Shown: positions 1 through 11,505, counted from the stretch's first letter. The stretch: DNA of 64,000 bases from Sipunculus nudus (GCA_026874595.1 CM049314.1:12826729-12890728), one strand, 5' to 3'. Made by a program: numbers and translations. Notes: a model not told the origin generated them from the sequence alone.

Positions 1-191
1 AAATGGACGAAAGTATATTTTGTTATTATTTTTATTTATAAATAATTGATTTCATCAGAGAGTAGTCAGGGTATGTTCACGTTTTCACTGTTTTATATTA
101 TTTGAGATTTCAAATCCTGTATGATATGATTTTCTTTAATTGTTGTTACGTCTCAACCGCAGGTGGTTGATTGATTTTAAGGGGGGAGGGA
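1..191 (+). other. 3' internal tail of an LTR element, ending in a polypurine tract
   Basis: No reading frame is visible. The last 13 bases before position 192 are almost all purine (aa, six g, a, ggg, a), the expected polypurine primer for plus-strand synthesis directly upstream of a 3' LTR. The rest of this element would lie left of the window. Its type (Gypsy or other) cannot be told from this piece. Confidence 0.6.
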
Positions 192-834
192 TGTGGCGGA
201 CCCCGCTTTTAGCTGTAGGACCGTGTCGAGTTTGACCGGTACGAAATATTTTGTCCGAGCTCCCCGCCGGGGGGGGGGGGCGAGTTAAAAAGAGGCCGAG
301 ATAGGAAAAACGGATTTTAGAGAACGCTGGTTAACGTCAGAGGGATTGGACAGGACAGAAACTGATTGGAAGTTGCTTAAGACAAGAGAAACAGCTGGTT
401 TGCGTGAAATTGCTGATTGAGTGGAGTGGTAGGAACTGTTTTGTTAATCTAGTTGGAATTTCTATTACACGGTGGCCGGACAGAGCTTGAATATTTAGTG
501 GGGACCCTGCTTGTACCAGTGACCAAAATGGTTGCTGACGTAATCATCGAGATCGGCTTATAACTTGATGAAGGGCCCTGAGACCGCCCCCCCCCCAACC
601 CCACCCTCATCTCGGGAACATTAATAAATGGGGACCCCCTTGGTGTTTGTTTTGCATACCAGTTTTGTATTCCATTTTGTCAATAATTCATTATCGCAAA
701 TAAGTGACTTAGGGTTCTCATTCGTTTAGTTTGGCTGGTTGTGGAGAGACGGATGTTGTCACTGAAACCCCTCCCCCTAAATTGGAGATACAAACCCGTG
801 TAGTAACGGACTGGGCTAACCCCGGGTCGTTACA
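192..834 (+). repeat. Long terminal repeat (3' or solo LTR)
   Basis: The 643-bp block begins TGTGGCGG and ends GTCGTTACA, so it has TGT...ACA ends, and it follows a polypurine tract. It contains an AATAAA signal near 623 and short G and C homopolymers near 271 and 585. It is unlike the LTR at 2700, so it belongs to a different element. No second copy is present in the window. The boundaries are inferred from end motifs only. Confidence 0.6.
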
Positions 835-1860
835 TATATATAAAAAACCCTGAATGCATATAAGAAGAAAAGCCTACTATTATGGAGGTTCCAGTTTCGG
901 TGTTGAAGGATTATTGTTTTGGATACAGCGTTAACCGGAAGTGACGAGAGAACGGGAGAGTTTAGCTGATGGCGGATGGCGGGCTGCTGGTTTAGTTGGA
1001 GATACCGGCCTGTTAGATAGGTCGCGTTCAGTCTGTAAAGTTCTGATGGCCGTTGTTAGCTATTCGAGTAGCCAGGGTACAGTTTAACTGTGAGGATTAC
1101 TGTAAATGAACTCTGTGTGACTTGATTTGTGTCACATGGAACGCGTTGTGAATTTGTGTTCCAATAGTTGTGCTGTGTGAAGCGGGTGAACAACACAGGA
1201 TTGTTTCTGTTATATTAGATATTACCAGGACAGACACAATGGAACGCGTTGTGAATTTGTGTTCCAATAGTTGTGCTGTGTGAAGCGGGTGAACAACACA
1301 GGATTGTTTCTGTTATATTGGATATTACCAGGAACTTACTAGAACTTGAACTAACCTTTACTTTTTTGTCAAGTGCACAGGATTAGCTGTTGATTTGTTT
1401 TTGACTGGATACTGATGTGCAAACTGTAACGCCAAGCGTGCGCATGTTTCTTTCCGAACACATTGTTCTGCTTCATTGAGGACGTGTTGTATTCATTTAC
1501 TCTCACATAACAAACTCATTTACATAACTCACCGTGCTGAACACGACATATATTGCTCAAGCTGTGAAATTCCTCAACTGTTTCCTGAGCATATATGAGC
1601 GAACTGTCAGTACTACATTAGACTTTTTATATGATACACGCAGTGACCATGCGGATTTGTATGATTATACAACAAATGTCACGGCTTGCCACTTTCTCAG
1701 AGAACTTTTGCTTGCATGCTTCGTATGAATTCGTGTGCACTTGCGGTACTGCTCATGTGTGGATAGCAGCAGATAAATAGTATATGGACCAGATTCACTG
1801 TTAATGACAGTTAATGTTGTCCAGAGATTTTGTACCATTTTATGATTAACATAAGTGGTA
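835..1860. other. No gene recognised; noncoding stretch with a 95-bp direct repeat
   Basis: The part from about 880 to 1100 is richer in CG than its surroundings and could be an untranslated first exon or old repeat, but no start or splice pattern supports this. A short open frame at about 1534-1728 has no recognisable motif. Confidence 0.4.
1136..1333 (+). repeat. Direct repeat of 95 bp, two copies
   Basis: Copies at 1136-1230 and 1239-1333 differ at one base and are separated by the 8 bases CAGACACA. The very high identity suggests a recent local duplication or an assembly duplication. Confidence 0.9.
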
Positions 1861-2148
1861 TTAACACTGTACTTGCATGTACCAGTGTGAAGAATTCCAC
1901 TGAAGATTATTTGAATTTTGGTATAAAGACTGGGACATTCGACAGTGCAGTGCAGTTACTATGTCATCTGCAGATGAAGTTAACAGGGTTTTGTATCCAA
2001 ATCCACTCTTCATATCAGGAACAGTATGAGATTCAACATATCTGGATTCTTTAATTGACATCCCTGGTCTCTCCCACAACTCTTTCAATTGAACATCAGG
2101 TTTTCCTGTGACAAAGTAACATGTGTCATAGGATTTAGGTTGGTACAA
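1861..2148 (-). CDS. Unidentified minus-strand open frame
   Basis: A 95-codon frame whose composition looks protein-like (several Cys, Trp, Tyr and charged residues, no low complexity). I recognise no domain. Further upstream on the minus strand (about 2162-2250) another open stretch includes a CxxC pair in a different frame. This could be a decayed exon of a host gene or of a transposon. The evidence is only the composition of the frame. Confidence 0.2.
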   Translation of the reverse strand: MYQPKSYDTCYFVTGKPDVQLKELWERPGMSIKESRYVESHTVPDMKSGFGYKTLLTSSADDIVTALHCRMSQSLYQNSNNLQWNSSHWYMQVQC

Positions 2149-2306
2149 CCAGGTGTCTTACATTTTCATCCTCAGATACCATGTCAAACAACTTTTTGCA
2201 TGATTTGCAGTACGGATGATATTTCTAATAGTCAAGAGTTTAATGCCAATGATCTTTGCAGCTGTCTCTGTGAATCAGCACAAAGGGTGTAGAGTGTCAA
2301 CTCTTA

Positions 2307-2398
2307 CATGTATTCTATATATTTTAATGTTATATTTTAGTGTAATATTTTGCATGTATTCTATATAGTTTAATGTTATATTTTAGTGTAGTATTTCG
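2307..2398 (+). repeat. Tandem duplication of a 46-bp AT-rich unit
   Basis: Two units starting CATGTATTCTATATA at 2307 and 2353 are nearly identical. From about 2400 to 2699 nothing further is recognised. Confidence 0.85.
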
Positions 2399-2699
2399 TT
2401 GTAATTCATAATGTCAGGACCAGTAGTTATTCAAACACATTGTATAAGGTATATTACATCATTCAGGCATATTTAAACGCTGACACTAATGCGGCATAGA
2501 AACGTGTATTGTATATAGAGATAGGCCCCACGCATTTTACATAACAATACTTCTAGTTACCTGTCATCCACAATCTGTTCACTCGGCTTTAGGTGATACA
2601 ACACTCTAATTAAGATTACTTCCTATACCTTTATTCATGTCCACGCCTCCTCTAATTATCAAGGTACTGATGCCTTCTCAGCTAAAAACTGCAAACAGG

Positions 2700-2902
2700 T
2701 GTAGCGGCCGGCTAGTAGAGAGCCGAGGCCGAGTAAGTGGAGGGTCAGACTTGGAGCCGTTCGGAAGTCCGGCTCATACAGGTCAACCTGTTATTATCAA
2801 ACACCACTGATGTTTATGCCTGTATCAAGTTATATTCTACAAAATTTTAATAAATGTTTTATATTTATCGGCTGCATCCTGACTTATCGGGGGACCTCTA
2901 CA
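2700..2902 (+). repeat. 5' LTR of the Gypsy-type element
   Basis: A short 203-bp LTR beginning TGTAGCGGCCGG and ending CCTCTACA. It contains AATAAA near 2850 and is followed after one base by TGGCGAGTGTGCC, a typical tRNA primer-binding site. This placement fixes the 3' edge of the LTR well. The 5' edge rests on the TGT motif. Confidence 0.8.
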
Positions 2903-2903
2903 C

Positions 2904-2920
2904 TGGCGAGTGTGCCTTAA
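2904..2920 (+). other. tRNA primer-binding site
   Basis: TGGCGAGTGTGCCTTAA begins one base after the LTR. TGG complements the CCA tail of a tRNA, as expected for minus-strand priming. The exact tRNA is not identified. Confidence 0.65.
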
Positions 2921-2978
2921 AGTGGACCTTTACCGCTGTGAGTACTAAGTTCATCCAATATCATAATCATACAAGTAA

Positions 2979-3741
2979 GTGGTGAGAACTTTTATTTTGC
3001 CGGTAAACATGAATGAAGGACAACATCAGGCGATTCAGGCCCAAACAGTAATGATCCACCCAGAACAAATGGCATTACTTCAAAATTGCATGCAAGCCCA
3101 AGCGGGCCACCATGCCATCAAACAAAGATATCAGATAGAAGACTTAGTAAGAAGAACACGTACCTATACTGCTTCCACATATACAGCCTTGAAACGGTGG
3201 CTTAAAAAAGTCGAATACACCCAAAGCTACACAACGGATAATACGGTGCTTATAGAAGTCGCCCTAAAAACGTCCGATGTTGAACTTAGAGAAGAAATAG
3301 AACAATTTCTGACAGAGTACGCCGCCGGGGCCCAAACAGAGACGCAATTCCGCGTAACCAAATACCGTGGGGATACTTGTAACAACATATTTCAAGGACA
3401 TTCTTGCCTCGAAATGAGGAAGAAGAGCTACAAGAAAATTGCACTACATTAAACAGGACCCAGGCGAAACAGTCGCCTCCTTCAATCGCCGCTTCAAGTC
3501 CGCAGCAGAAGAGGCTTACCCAGCAGCCCTCAGGAATCTGGACCAGCAACGTGTGCTTCTCAAAGAGTACACAGCAGCACTACACGATCTGCAGGTAAGA
3601 CGCCCTGTATTCCATTCCGATCCGCAAACAGTTGAACAGGCCTTGGTTAAAGCTGCTGAAATAGAAGTAGCCAAAAAACGATTAAACTCCCTAGTTACCC
3701 CAACTGAAAGAACAGAGGAGCCTATGGACATTTCGGCTTAA
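2979..3741 (+). pseudogene. gag: Gag remnant of the Gypsy-type element
   Basis: Two overlapping frames cover a Gag-like protein. The first (2979-3452) is rich in Gln and basic residues with no clear domain. The second (3439-3741) has the capsid-like stretch QDPGETVASFNRRFK followed by a helix-rich Gln/Glu segment. The frame changes near 3440 and the protein stops at 3739-3741, so at least one indel separates the parts. No CCHC zinc knuckle is visible, which may mean that it was lost or that this lineage lacks it. Assignment rests on position between the primer-binding site and pol, plus the capsid-like motif. Confidence 0.7.
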
Positions 3742-3913
3742 GTCCACACCAATTTCACTCTTGTCCGTCAATGATCAAAAACTTACAGTCCTGGGAAAAA
3801 CTTAAATTCATGTTGACCAGAGTGACCGTTATAACCAATATGTCGCATAAAACGATTATTGGGATTGATGCTTTAACCTAGGGAAAAGCCTCCCATAACT
3901 TACATCATAAAGC

Positions 3914-4803
3914 ATGTCTTGGTTTACACACACGTGGCCACTGATCTCTCATGCGTCACACGGTGTCGATGATTGTTCTGATACACTCCCTGGAACGGGT
4001 TTCCCAGAAATCGATGACGTTATTATTGAATTTAAGAATGTTTTCCCAAGCCCTAGCGATCCTAATGGTTTTCATAAAGGTACTCCTATGAGAATCATAA
4101 CCGATGGTCCCCCTATTTATCAGAGGGCATACCGCACACCACTGAAAAGTGGCGATGCGATTTCTGACAAAATTGATGAAATGTTGGCAGAAAATGTCAT
4201 ACGGCCCTCTTGTAGCCCCTGGGCTAGTCCAGTCACTTTAGTGCCTAAGAAAGAACCAGTATCAGCCCGATTTTGAGTGAACTGTAGGGCTTTAAATGGT
4301 GTAACGAGAAAAAATAAATCGATACCCTTAACAACGTATTGACGAAATTTTTGACCTCCTGGGCGGCAGCGCTTTACCACATTAGATTTGAAGAGCGGGT
4401 ACCACCAACTTTCGATAGGCCCCCGTGATAAGGAAAAAAAAAACGGTTTTATCTGTCACAGAGGCCAATTTGAAATCCTCAGAGTCCCGTTCAAACTTTG
4501 TAATGCGCCCGGTTTTTACAAAGAACGATGGAAACAATATTTCGTGATCTCATAGGGGTCTGTGTATTTGTGTATATAGATGATATTGTCATTTATAGCC
4601 CGGATATGAAATCTCATGTGAAACATGTCCGTAGTGTTTTTAAACGGTTACAAGAGGCTAACCTGCGAATCAAACCGTCCAAATGTGCTTTTGAGGAAGT
4701 CAAATTACTGGGTTATATCATTAATGCATCCGGAGTCAACCCCGATCTTGACAAAACAGCTTCTATTCAAGCATTAACCCCCCTACTAACCAAAAACAAT
4801 TAA
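3914..4803 (+). pseudogene. pol: Reverse transcriptase remnant (Gypsy pol)
   Basis: Residues in 3914-4276 match the N-terminal part of a Gypsy reverse transcriptase: a PIYQRAYRTP-like segment, then VIRPSCSPWASPVTLVPKK, the usual substrate-binding fingers region. After a TGA at 4274 the reading continues with further stops. At 4528-4803 the palm follows with the catalytic YIDDIVIYS motif (YxDD) and the LGYIINASGV connection. There are at least three stops or frame breaks, so the enzyme is not made. The protease expected upstream is not recognisable between 3742 and 3913. Confidence 0.9.
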
Positions 4804-4807
4804 GATC

Positions 4808-5241
4808 GTGACCAATTACTACCGTAATTCAATTCCAGGTTATGCAACAAAAGCAGCCAAATTCACTGCTCTGCTAAAAAAGAAGTGTGCCTTTGTATGG
4901 CGTCCAAAGCATGATCTAGCTTGCAGGGATCTCCAGAATGCACTGGTGTCAACCCCTGTCTTAGCTTTCCCTCGCATAGATTTGCCCTACTCCTTGTTTT
5001 CGGACGCCAGTGACGTAGCTATAGGAGCTGTGCTTACACAAACTCATGAAAATGTTCAACACAAGGTGATACAGTACTTTTCACAGTAACTAACAGACGT
5101 CCAACGACGATGGTCCACAACTGAAAAGGAGGCATATGCTATAGTCAGCGCAGTGCAAAAACTCAGGCCCTATCCCCTGAGATCCGAGTTTACAATTTAC
5201 ACTGATCACAAACCTCTCCTCTCGTTATTTGATAAGAAACT
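4808..5241 (+). pseudogene. RNase H remnant (Gypsy pol)
   Basis: The frame 4808-5089 reads as the region joining RT to RNase H, with LFSDASDVAIGAVLTQ holding the first catalytic Asp. After a TAA at 5087-5089 the same frame continues with a TEKEAYAIVSAVQKLRPY segment (catalytic Glu) and YTDHKPLLSLF (Asp). An internal stop and loss of sequence before CADFLSR show decay. Gypsy RNase H normally lies here between RT and integrase. Confidence 0.85.
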
Positions 5242-5709
5242 GTGTGTGCGGATTTTTTATCCAGGCAAACAGGCCAGCCCATAACATTAATCGATGTTGA
5301 TCATGAATGGGTAGACCCAAAAGCATACCCCGACGACATCACATTCGAGCAGCTACCTTGTCTGTCTGATCACCTCAGTCTAGAAGAGGTCCCCAAAGCT
5401 CAACAAGCAGAATTCCCTGACTTAATTTTGGCAGCATCTGACCCAAACCACTCTGATTATGTACTGATTAATGACGTCCTATATTCTATTAGGCGGCCCA
5501 CTAGGGAGTCGGCCGAATACCCCCGTTTAGTTAAGTACTCCCCAGCAAATATCGCGATTCTGTCATTAATAGGGCCCGTAGAGAGGTCGGTCATATGGCT
5601 ACTCTCAAAAACCTTAACGGCCTGCGTGAATCTGATCTCTGGCCAGCTATGCGACAGGACGCATCGGGCTATTTTGGCTCGTTGTACAGTTTGTATCGTC
5701 CATTCATGA
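5242..5709 (+). pseudogene. RNase H end and integrase N-terminus remnant
   Basis: The frame starts with CADFLSRQ, the usual end of the RNase H/tether region (NADALSR-like). It continues through an acidic linker to a segment corresponding to the integrase zinc-binding region (VLYSIRRPTRESAEYPRLVKY). The HHCC part is then out of frame: the DNA from about 5590 on encodes it in another frame. No DDE core with all three acids is seen. It is a broken integrase with an uncertain right end. Confidence 0.7.
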
Positions 5710-5819
5710 AAATAAGAAGAAACGCCTTAGGGTACTATGTCACAGCCCGTTTCCCTAATGCACATTGATTTCTATGAACTTAATTGGTCCTTTCACGAAC
5801 TAAACACTAGGCAATAAGT

Positions 5820-6290
5820 ATGTACTTTCTGATAATTCAGATGATTCATGGTCGACATATACCTGACGATGTACACATTATTCAATTCCCCCAAGGTGTC
5901 GCAGCCCAAATTGTTGACAATATATATGGCCTGAAAGTGAAATGGTCAACACTTGTCTTACTGCGGAAACCAGAACCAGACACTCGCTTGTTCTCAATTC
6001 ACCAGGCACAAAGGAAAATTCTACAGAGAAATAATTTCACCCTGGACGCCGCTATGAAACGTAATTGGGGAAGAAAACTCCGCTTGGCAGCCAGGCTTTT
6101 GCAGGATACCGGAACGCGCATTGGAATATCAGTAAACAGAAAAAGCAATGGAAAACCAGGTGAAACAGCTAAAGACATTGTAGATGGCATGTTGCCGATC
6201 CTGATATATTCGATCTCAGTGGCTGTATCAAACTACATAGTGGGTGCAAAATGCGGTTTGCTGCAATCCATGCAATGTATACAAGCCTAA
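5820..6290 (+). other. Open frame of unclear origin at the retroelement junction
   Basis: A 156-codon frame is open here, but no domain is clear. Its start may be eroded integrase core of the upstream Gypsy-type element, and its end runs into the coiled-coil part of the next element's ORF1. It is probably a chance fusion across a junction rather than a gene. Confidence 0.3.
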
Positions 6291-6800
6291 TTAAAAAGCT
6301 ACATGGAAGATTAGAGAAAGTTGTGAGTCACCTGCAGAAACACACATTGAAAAACTATATAGAGTGGATGAACTAGAGCAATATTCCAGGAGAGAAAATG
6401 TAAAGATACTTGGGATGTCTGAGGAACCCGAAGACAGTACAGAGTTGACCATGTGGAAGACAGTGGATATGCTTAATAGGATTGATGTAAATATCAAAGC
6501 TGTGACATATCTGCTTGTCACAGAGTAAGCTTCAAAAACAATACTGGTCGCAGACCAATCATATGTACATTTGTTTCAAGGCAAACTAAAAAGAGAGTAA
6601 CGATCAACAAGAAAAGGCTGAAAGGGCTAGTTGGGCCAAAAATCTTTGTCAGCGAGGACCTGACAGCATCAAGATAAAAATTATTCCACTACGTGAAGAC
6701 CCTTACACTCCAGGGATGGCAAGATACTGTGTCTGCAGAAGGACAATCATTCTGGCCTGAAAAAGTGGATCACCCTGGAGTCTGCTGATGACTTGTTTAA
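6290..6800 (+). pseudogene. ORF1-like protein of a non-LTR retrotransposon (L1/CR1-type)
   Basis: In one frame a helical Leu/Lys-rich stretch precedes the hallmark RVDELEQYSRRENVKILGM (about 6366-6420), the start of the RNA-binding domain in ORF1 proteins of L1-like elements. From about 6520 another frame gives a HRV...GRRPIICTFVSRQTKK segment, then FVSEDLTASR, the usual C-terminal half of that domain. Frameshifts near 6350 and 6515 and stops show a dead copy. ORF1p binds element RNA and acts as a chaperone in the retrotransposition particle. Confidence 0.8.
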
Positions 6801-7011
6801 ACTGGATGAACTTAGAACAGCTGGGACTGAGAGACTGTGTGACAAATGTGCAAGAAGTTTCTTTGTATGCAAAGGACAGGCATGGAGTACCAGGTCAAAG
6901 TAGGAAAACTGTCAATCTGCTTAATGTAATTACTTCGATTGTAATAATCCGAGTTTAATTCATGAACATAGCTATGCACTTTCATGACATGAATCTAGCT
7001 TATGCTTTCAA

Positions 7012-7592
7012 GCCTTTAATGTTTGTGGCGTAAAGAGAAAACTAGATATTCCGGAGTTCATAGAAAATTTGAGCGACAGATGAGAATTACTTATGCGAAA
7101 CAAAACTTGATGATATACCAAATATTACAGAATCAAGGATATGAACTTTATATTTTCTTTGAAAATAGAAGTTCCAACTCTAACAGAGTTTCAGGTGGGT
7201 TGTGTATAATCTACAAGAAATGGTTACATGAGTATATAAATTTCAGGCACTCCGGTAGTGAGCTAGTAGAGTGGTTCACTCTTAGTAAACATGCTACCGG
7301 TCTGGCCAAAGATCCACTAGTAGGTAATGTGTATGTACCCCAAGAAGGGTTGAGGTATCAGAACAGCCTGCCTATGATAGAACTTCAAAAAGAAATTCTG
7401 ACAATGCATGGTGATTACTTTCTATGTATGTGTGGCCATGTTATTGCTCACACAAATGATCTTAAAGATTATACTGAAACAAATGCATTAATCATCGATC
7501 AACTTGAACTTGATTGGAAGACCATGGAATCGCTTAATGATGTTAAAACTTTGGATGAATTAGAGAACCCACTTGAATGGGAAAAATTGTGA
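7012..7592 (+). pseudogene. AP-like endonuclease domain of the same non-LTR element
   Basis: The DNA from about 7018 encodes NVCGVKRKLDIPEF, the usual start of an exonuclease-endonuclease-phosphatase (EEP) domain. After a frame change it continues in 7023-7592 with SGGLCIIYKKWL, LVGNVYVPQEG and a degenerate CGHVIAHTNDL in place of the normal GDFN(A/S) motif. The domain nicks target DNA for target-primed reverse transcription. No reverse transcriptase follows, so the element is truncated after the endonuclease. The missing GDFN residues mean that it could not act even if expressed. About 230 bases separate it from ORF1, as expected for two ORFs of one element. Confidence 0.8.
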
Positions 7593-8114
7593 CGGTAGAA
7601 GGCCAAAATAGCCAAGGCCATAGCCTTATGGAGATGCTCAATTCCTTAGCCGTTTATTTTTGTACGAATGGCAGACTAGAAAATGGTAAAGCCACCAAAA
7701 AAGTGTTATTTAAATTACTTATCTGAATTTACTCACAAAGCTTTGCATGTGACCTTCCATTTATACACCTTTGCTAAACTTAGCTTTTTACTCGCATTTA
7801 ACAGAGGTTTAGCTAAAACAAAGAGGTTACAGATACTACACTTATCTTTTACCTTTTATTCAAAAGAAGCTTACTTCACCATTACCTTGTAGATATCAGT
7901 ATCATATTTCTTATTCACAGATTGCCCCACTCTTGCTGACAGAGCTCTTTGCACTAAGGTGACCTGACTTTAATCATGTAATGTTAAAACAATTAAATCA
8001 TCAACATATACAGGACTTTTAAGAGACCAGAGTATGGCCTTATGTGAAGTAAATCATGTGCAGTCTATTAATTTAAGTTTAATGAAACATCTTTGGCCAT
8101 ATCAGTCATATAAA
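7593..8114. other. No feature recognised
   Basis: AT-rich noncoding DNA between the non-LTR remnant and the next mobile element. One short open frame (7683-7892) has no recognisable motif. Confidence 0.4.
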
Positions 8115-10010
8115 CAAGGGACCTATGGGTCACTGTGCTCAGCTGACGTTAACCTTGAAGGTAAAAATCTAAAATAATATCAAATGGAGATAAAGTGTTA
8201 GAGGAAGAGGTAATAAAGGCCATGGTTGGTTTATATGATTGGTTTGTATTGATGAGCAAGACATTGTTGCAAATAATATTTTGTGACCTGACCATGTGTT
8301 TCCTAATGTTGAAACTGAAGCATGTGAGCAGTTTGTGAACAAATGATCTGTACAATTACCATGATCATTAGTTGGCTTTTCGATTAACTGCTGACATTTC
8401 AGTAGTTTACACATTTGTTCAATCGGATCTTTTTTTTGTATAATATATATTATTAAATATATGGTTTTTTTTTATGAAATGTATACAGTTGAAATATAAC
8501 TAATTAACAACATAAAACATGGCAAACAAAGCCTGATCTCGAATTCTGCTGATGCAGGATAATAATGAACAAATGTTTGTAATAAATCCTCATTTTTTTA
8601 TCTCATCAATTTTTTTTTAATTTAAGTTTATATTTCTATACATTTTCAATATAACATATATATCTGAATATAAAAGTTGATTCATAATTCTCAATTGCAT
8701 CATCATAAATCTCAATCTTGTCATGCATACAAATGTTTATTTATTTTTTACCACAAAAATATATCTTTTAAATCTGCAAAACAATAAATATCTAAAAAAA
8801 TACTTGATTTAGATTTCACAATTTTTAATTGTGTCTTTATTTATCCATAATGTGCTTTATATTTTATCATAATTTAAGCATACTGATGGGTTCCATTATG
8901 ATTGGTAAAATCATTTAAAAGAAAAATGATTTCTTTAAAAATGCTACATTACACAACATTGCATCTTCTGGATTACACCTTGAATTACTTTTTCAAGGAA
9001 AGTTTTTGCAAATCAGAGTGGAAACAGCATTACAATTAAGGAGATACAGTGAAAACAATAACAATACTGCATAACACTTGGTGGGTTGGGTTTGCGGGGG
9101 GGGGGGGGGGGGGGTGGGGTGATTTGGGTGGTGATATGAGAATAACTGTACACCTGTCACAGCAGGGGATCTCCCCCAGTGACTGTTACAAATCAGAAAC
9201 CCTGGCATAGCTGACTTCCAGTGACCTGGAGTGGGACCCTGCATCTGTAATCTGTAATCAAAGCAAATGACTACATTAGAGCCTCAAGAAAAAAATCAAT
9301 AACTAGCTTAATTTTCAAGCTTTTTACTTCCAAATTTCAGATTTAAACAAATTAAATATTTATGTTTACATGCTGTGAAAATTAAATCAATGGTACTTAC
9401 AGGAAAAAAATGTGCCATGGTCAAAGTTGGGCAAAATTTAAGGTACTGATTTTATTTTTATGCTAATTACTTAAAAAATTTACAAAAATCAGATCTAATT
9501 TTTGGTAAACAATTGAATCTTAATTAAACATAGTTATATACTTGGGAAAATAGACTCAAGTTTCAAAATTTTTCATGTTAAGTGAGTAAATATTTTTCCT
9601 GATTTTTTACAAAGTCCATTATGTTTGGGCCCATAACTTAAAGAATTTATACTTAACAGACTTAATTTCTGGCATGTACATAGGAATTATATAGAAGAAT
9701 ATTTAAGGTAAATATGAGGGAAAACAGATGAGTGGTTTTGATATTAGGCAGTCCTGAAGTGTGAAAATAGGATTTTAATAAAAAATTGAGGTTTTTCCTT
9801 AATTTCTCAAAGGAACGAAGTCCCTTAGACCCAGTTTTCGGCTTGGTAGGAGATCTTGGGGACATCTAACATTATGCTGAATTTTGGATTCCTAGGTCTT
9901 ACGGTTTCAAAACGTGCCACATCTACGGACGGACGGACGGCAAGACGGACGGACGACGGACATTGGACCACGACTATAGCTCAGATGACTTATAGTCAGC
10001 CGAGCTAAAA
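8115..10010 (+). mobile_element. Palindrome-ended non-autonomous element, core type A (pearl/HINE-like)
   Basis: The left end is CAAGGGACCTATGGGTCA with GCTCAGCTGA a few bases on. The right end is a hairpin with arms close to TAGCTCAGATGAC and GTCAGCTGAGCTA, followed by AAAA. Just inside the right end is an (ACGG)n microsatellite (about 9927-9960), and a G-tract lies near 9097-9114. The core contains a segment with GTTTTGATATTAGGCAG (about 9737), also found at 22475, 23155 and 63180. No coding capacity. A Helitron-related origin is plausible from the hairpin end and microsatellite but is not proven. Confidence 0.75.
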
Positions 10011-10239
10011 ACAGTTTGCTTACACAGATATCTTTTTTGGTAACTGAGAGCACATAATGAGAACATCAAATCATAACCATAACATGTTTTAAATATTTTG
10101 TACACATCTTACTTGTATAAATTTTTACAGTATTTTAGTTTTCAATATGGTGTCTAGAAAGAAAAAAAGCTAGGCCAGTGAGGAAAATTATTTTGGAGCA
10201 TTCATAGAAAGGTTAATGCTAGGGTAGAGAAACATATGA

Positions 10240-10711
10240 ATGACATTTACCATACTAGTTAATATGTCAACAGATGTACAATCAAGTATGAATCTATCCC
10301 AAAGTGTCATCATATCAAGTGATATGGATATGAATTGCGGAGACACAGAATTGTTAAATCAAATGCAAGCTGGTGTTTCTGAAAGAAAGTTTATGCAGAT
10401 TAACAGAATGTATTTCAGATGATATTTTTCATGATGAAAATACAGAGAGAATTTCGAACACTGCCAGTGAAAATGGTAATTTATCTGATGAACTGAAATT
10501 TGATATCAGCAGCAAACTTGCAGATTGGGCAAGTCTGTTCACAATTAGTCATGCAGCACTACCTGTCTTGTTATTTATATTAAGGATGGCAGGTCTAAAA
10601 CTGCCCAAAGATCAAAGAACTCTGTTAAAAAAAATCATGCAAATGAAATATCTGGTGGGCCATATTATAATTTTGGAATTGCAAAGTATAAAGGTAATAT
10701 TATACATGTAG
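10240..10711 (+). pseudogene. N-terminal fragment of a CACTA/EnSpm-like transposase family
   Basis: The frame 10373-10711 contains LADWASLFTISHAALPVLL and LPKDQRTLLKK. This matches my memory of the N-terminal part of a widespread animal transposase family whose middle and end occur at 57.3-58.4 kb. A following GGPYYNFGIAKYKG segment lies in another frame (about 10655). The upstream frame 10240-10422 overlaps it in a different phase. The fragment breaks off near 10711, with no DDE region here. It may have been part of the same original insertion as the 57 kb copy, or an independent fragment. Confidence 0.6.
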
Positions 10712-11138
10712 CGAGTGTACAGTCTGGCTTGTCTCCCCTGCGTTATATTTCTTCTCTCCTTTCCTTTTTCTATGGTATTGTTGGCATTGTCGTGTTGGTG
10801 ACTCTGTCACTCGAAACTGTTTTGATCTCAGATTCTCTGATACTCCCTGAAAAGATATAAATCTTTCAGATAATTTAGTTCTATATTTATCATTAAGGTT
10901 TAGATTTATATTTTTAAAGAGACCAGAATAGAGAATACCAATACAATTATTTTGTATATAGATCCTCACCGTCCCGAGGGTCGCCGAAGGTTTCCGATAC
11001 AAAACGGCTATGTGGCAATATAAGAACATAACTTCATAGGAATGTACATCAGATCCCAAATGGCCACAAAAACTCTACTGCATTTTAAATAATTGCTTTT
11101 GTAGTATTTGTATAATTTGACTACAACGTTTCATCAGG
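10712..11138. other. Noncoding; holds one copy of a 64-bp conserved block
   Basis: Positions 10954-11017 match 54172-54235 at 62 of 64 bases while flanking DNA does not match. The block is GC-rich against AT-rich flanks. A minus-strand open frame crosses it (10700-11059) without recognisable domain. Confidence 0.8.
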
Positions 11139-11143
11139 TTTTA

Positions 11144-11453
11144 CAGGGTTCATATGTCCTTAAAAAGTCATGATTTTTTAGATTTGAAAAATCAGTACTT
11201 AAAAAGTCATGATTTTTTAGGAAAAACTGGAAAGTCATAAAAAAGTCATGAATTTTTATTTTGTCTGTATTTTTTACTCTTTTTTTTCAGTATTCTGCAC
11301 ACGCATGTAGACATTAACCCTAATAAACTCAAAATGCCGATGGAAAAAGTCATGAATTTCTGTAGGAAAAAGTCATGATTTTTTGTTGAAAAGTCATGAT
11401 AAAGTCATGAAAAAGTCATGATATTTTGATCTTCTGGAAGTGTATGAACCCTG
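11144..11453. mobile_element. Small TIR element (MITE) packed with AAGTCATGA motifs
   Basis: The ends are inverted: CAGGGTTCATA at 11144 and TATGAACCCTG ending at 11453. They are flanked by TTTTA on both sides (11139-11143 and 11454-11458), a 5-bp apparent target duplication. The interior holds about nine copies of AAGTCATGA or AAGTCATAA in A/T-rich context. CAGGGTT-type ends are common in hAT elements, but those make 8-bp duplications, so the superfamily stays open. Confidence 0.8.
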
Positions 11454-11503
11454 TTTTACAAAGCATGCATGGGTAACTCACTCAGACTGAATCAGTAGGA
11501 CTA

Positions 11504-11505
<2 letters not shown>

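Larger units (their letters stand above)
2700..5900 (+). mobile_element. Decayed Gypsy-type LTR retrotransposon, 3' end missing
   Basis: Order of parts: 5' LTR (2700-2902), primer-binding site, gag remnants, then reverse transcriptase, RNase H and integrase remnants, all on the + strand. This RT-RNaseH-IN order is that of Ty3/Gypsy elements. Reading frames break repeatedly, so the copy is dead. No matching 3' LTR occurs in the window, and the similarity fades between about 5710 and 5940, so the 3' boundary is approximate. Confidence 0.85.

Noticed and set aside
9098-9244. Pro-rich minus frame over the G-tract (8993-9244)
   Set aside because: It results from a G homopolymer and lies within a non-autonomous element.
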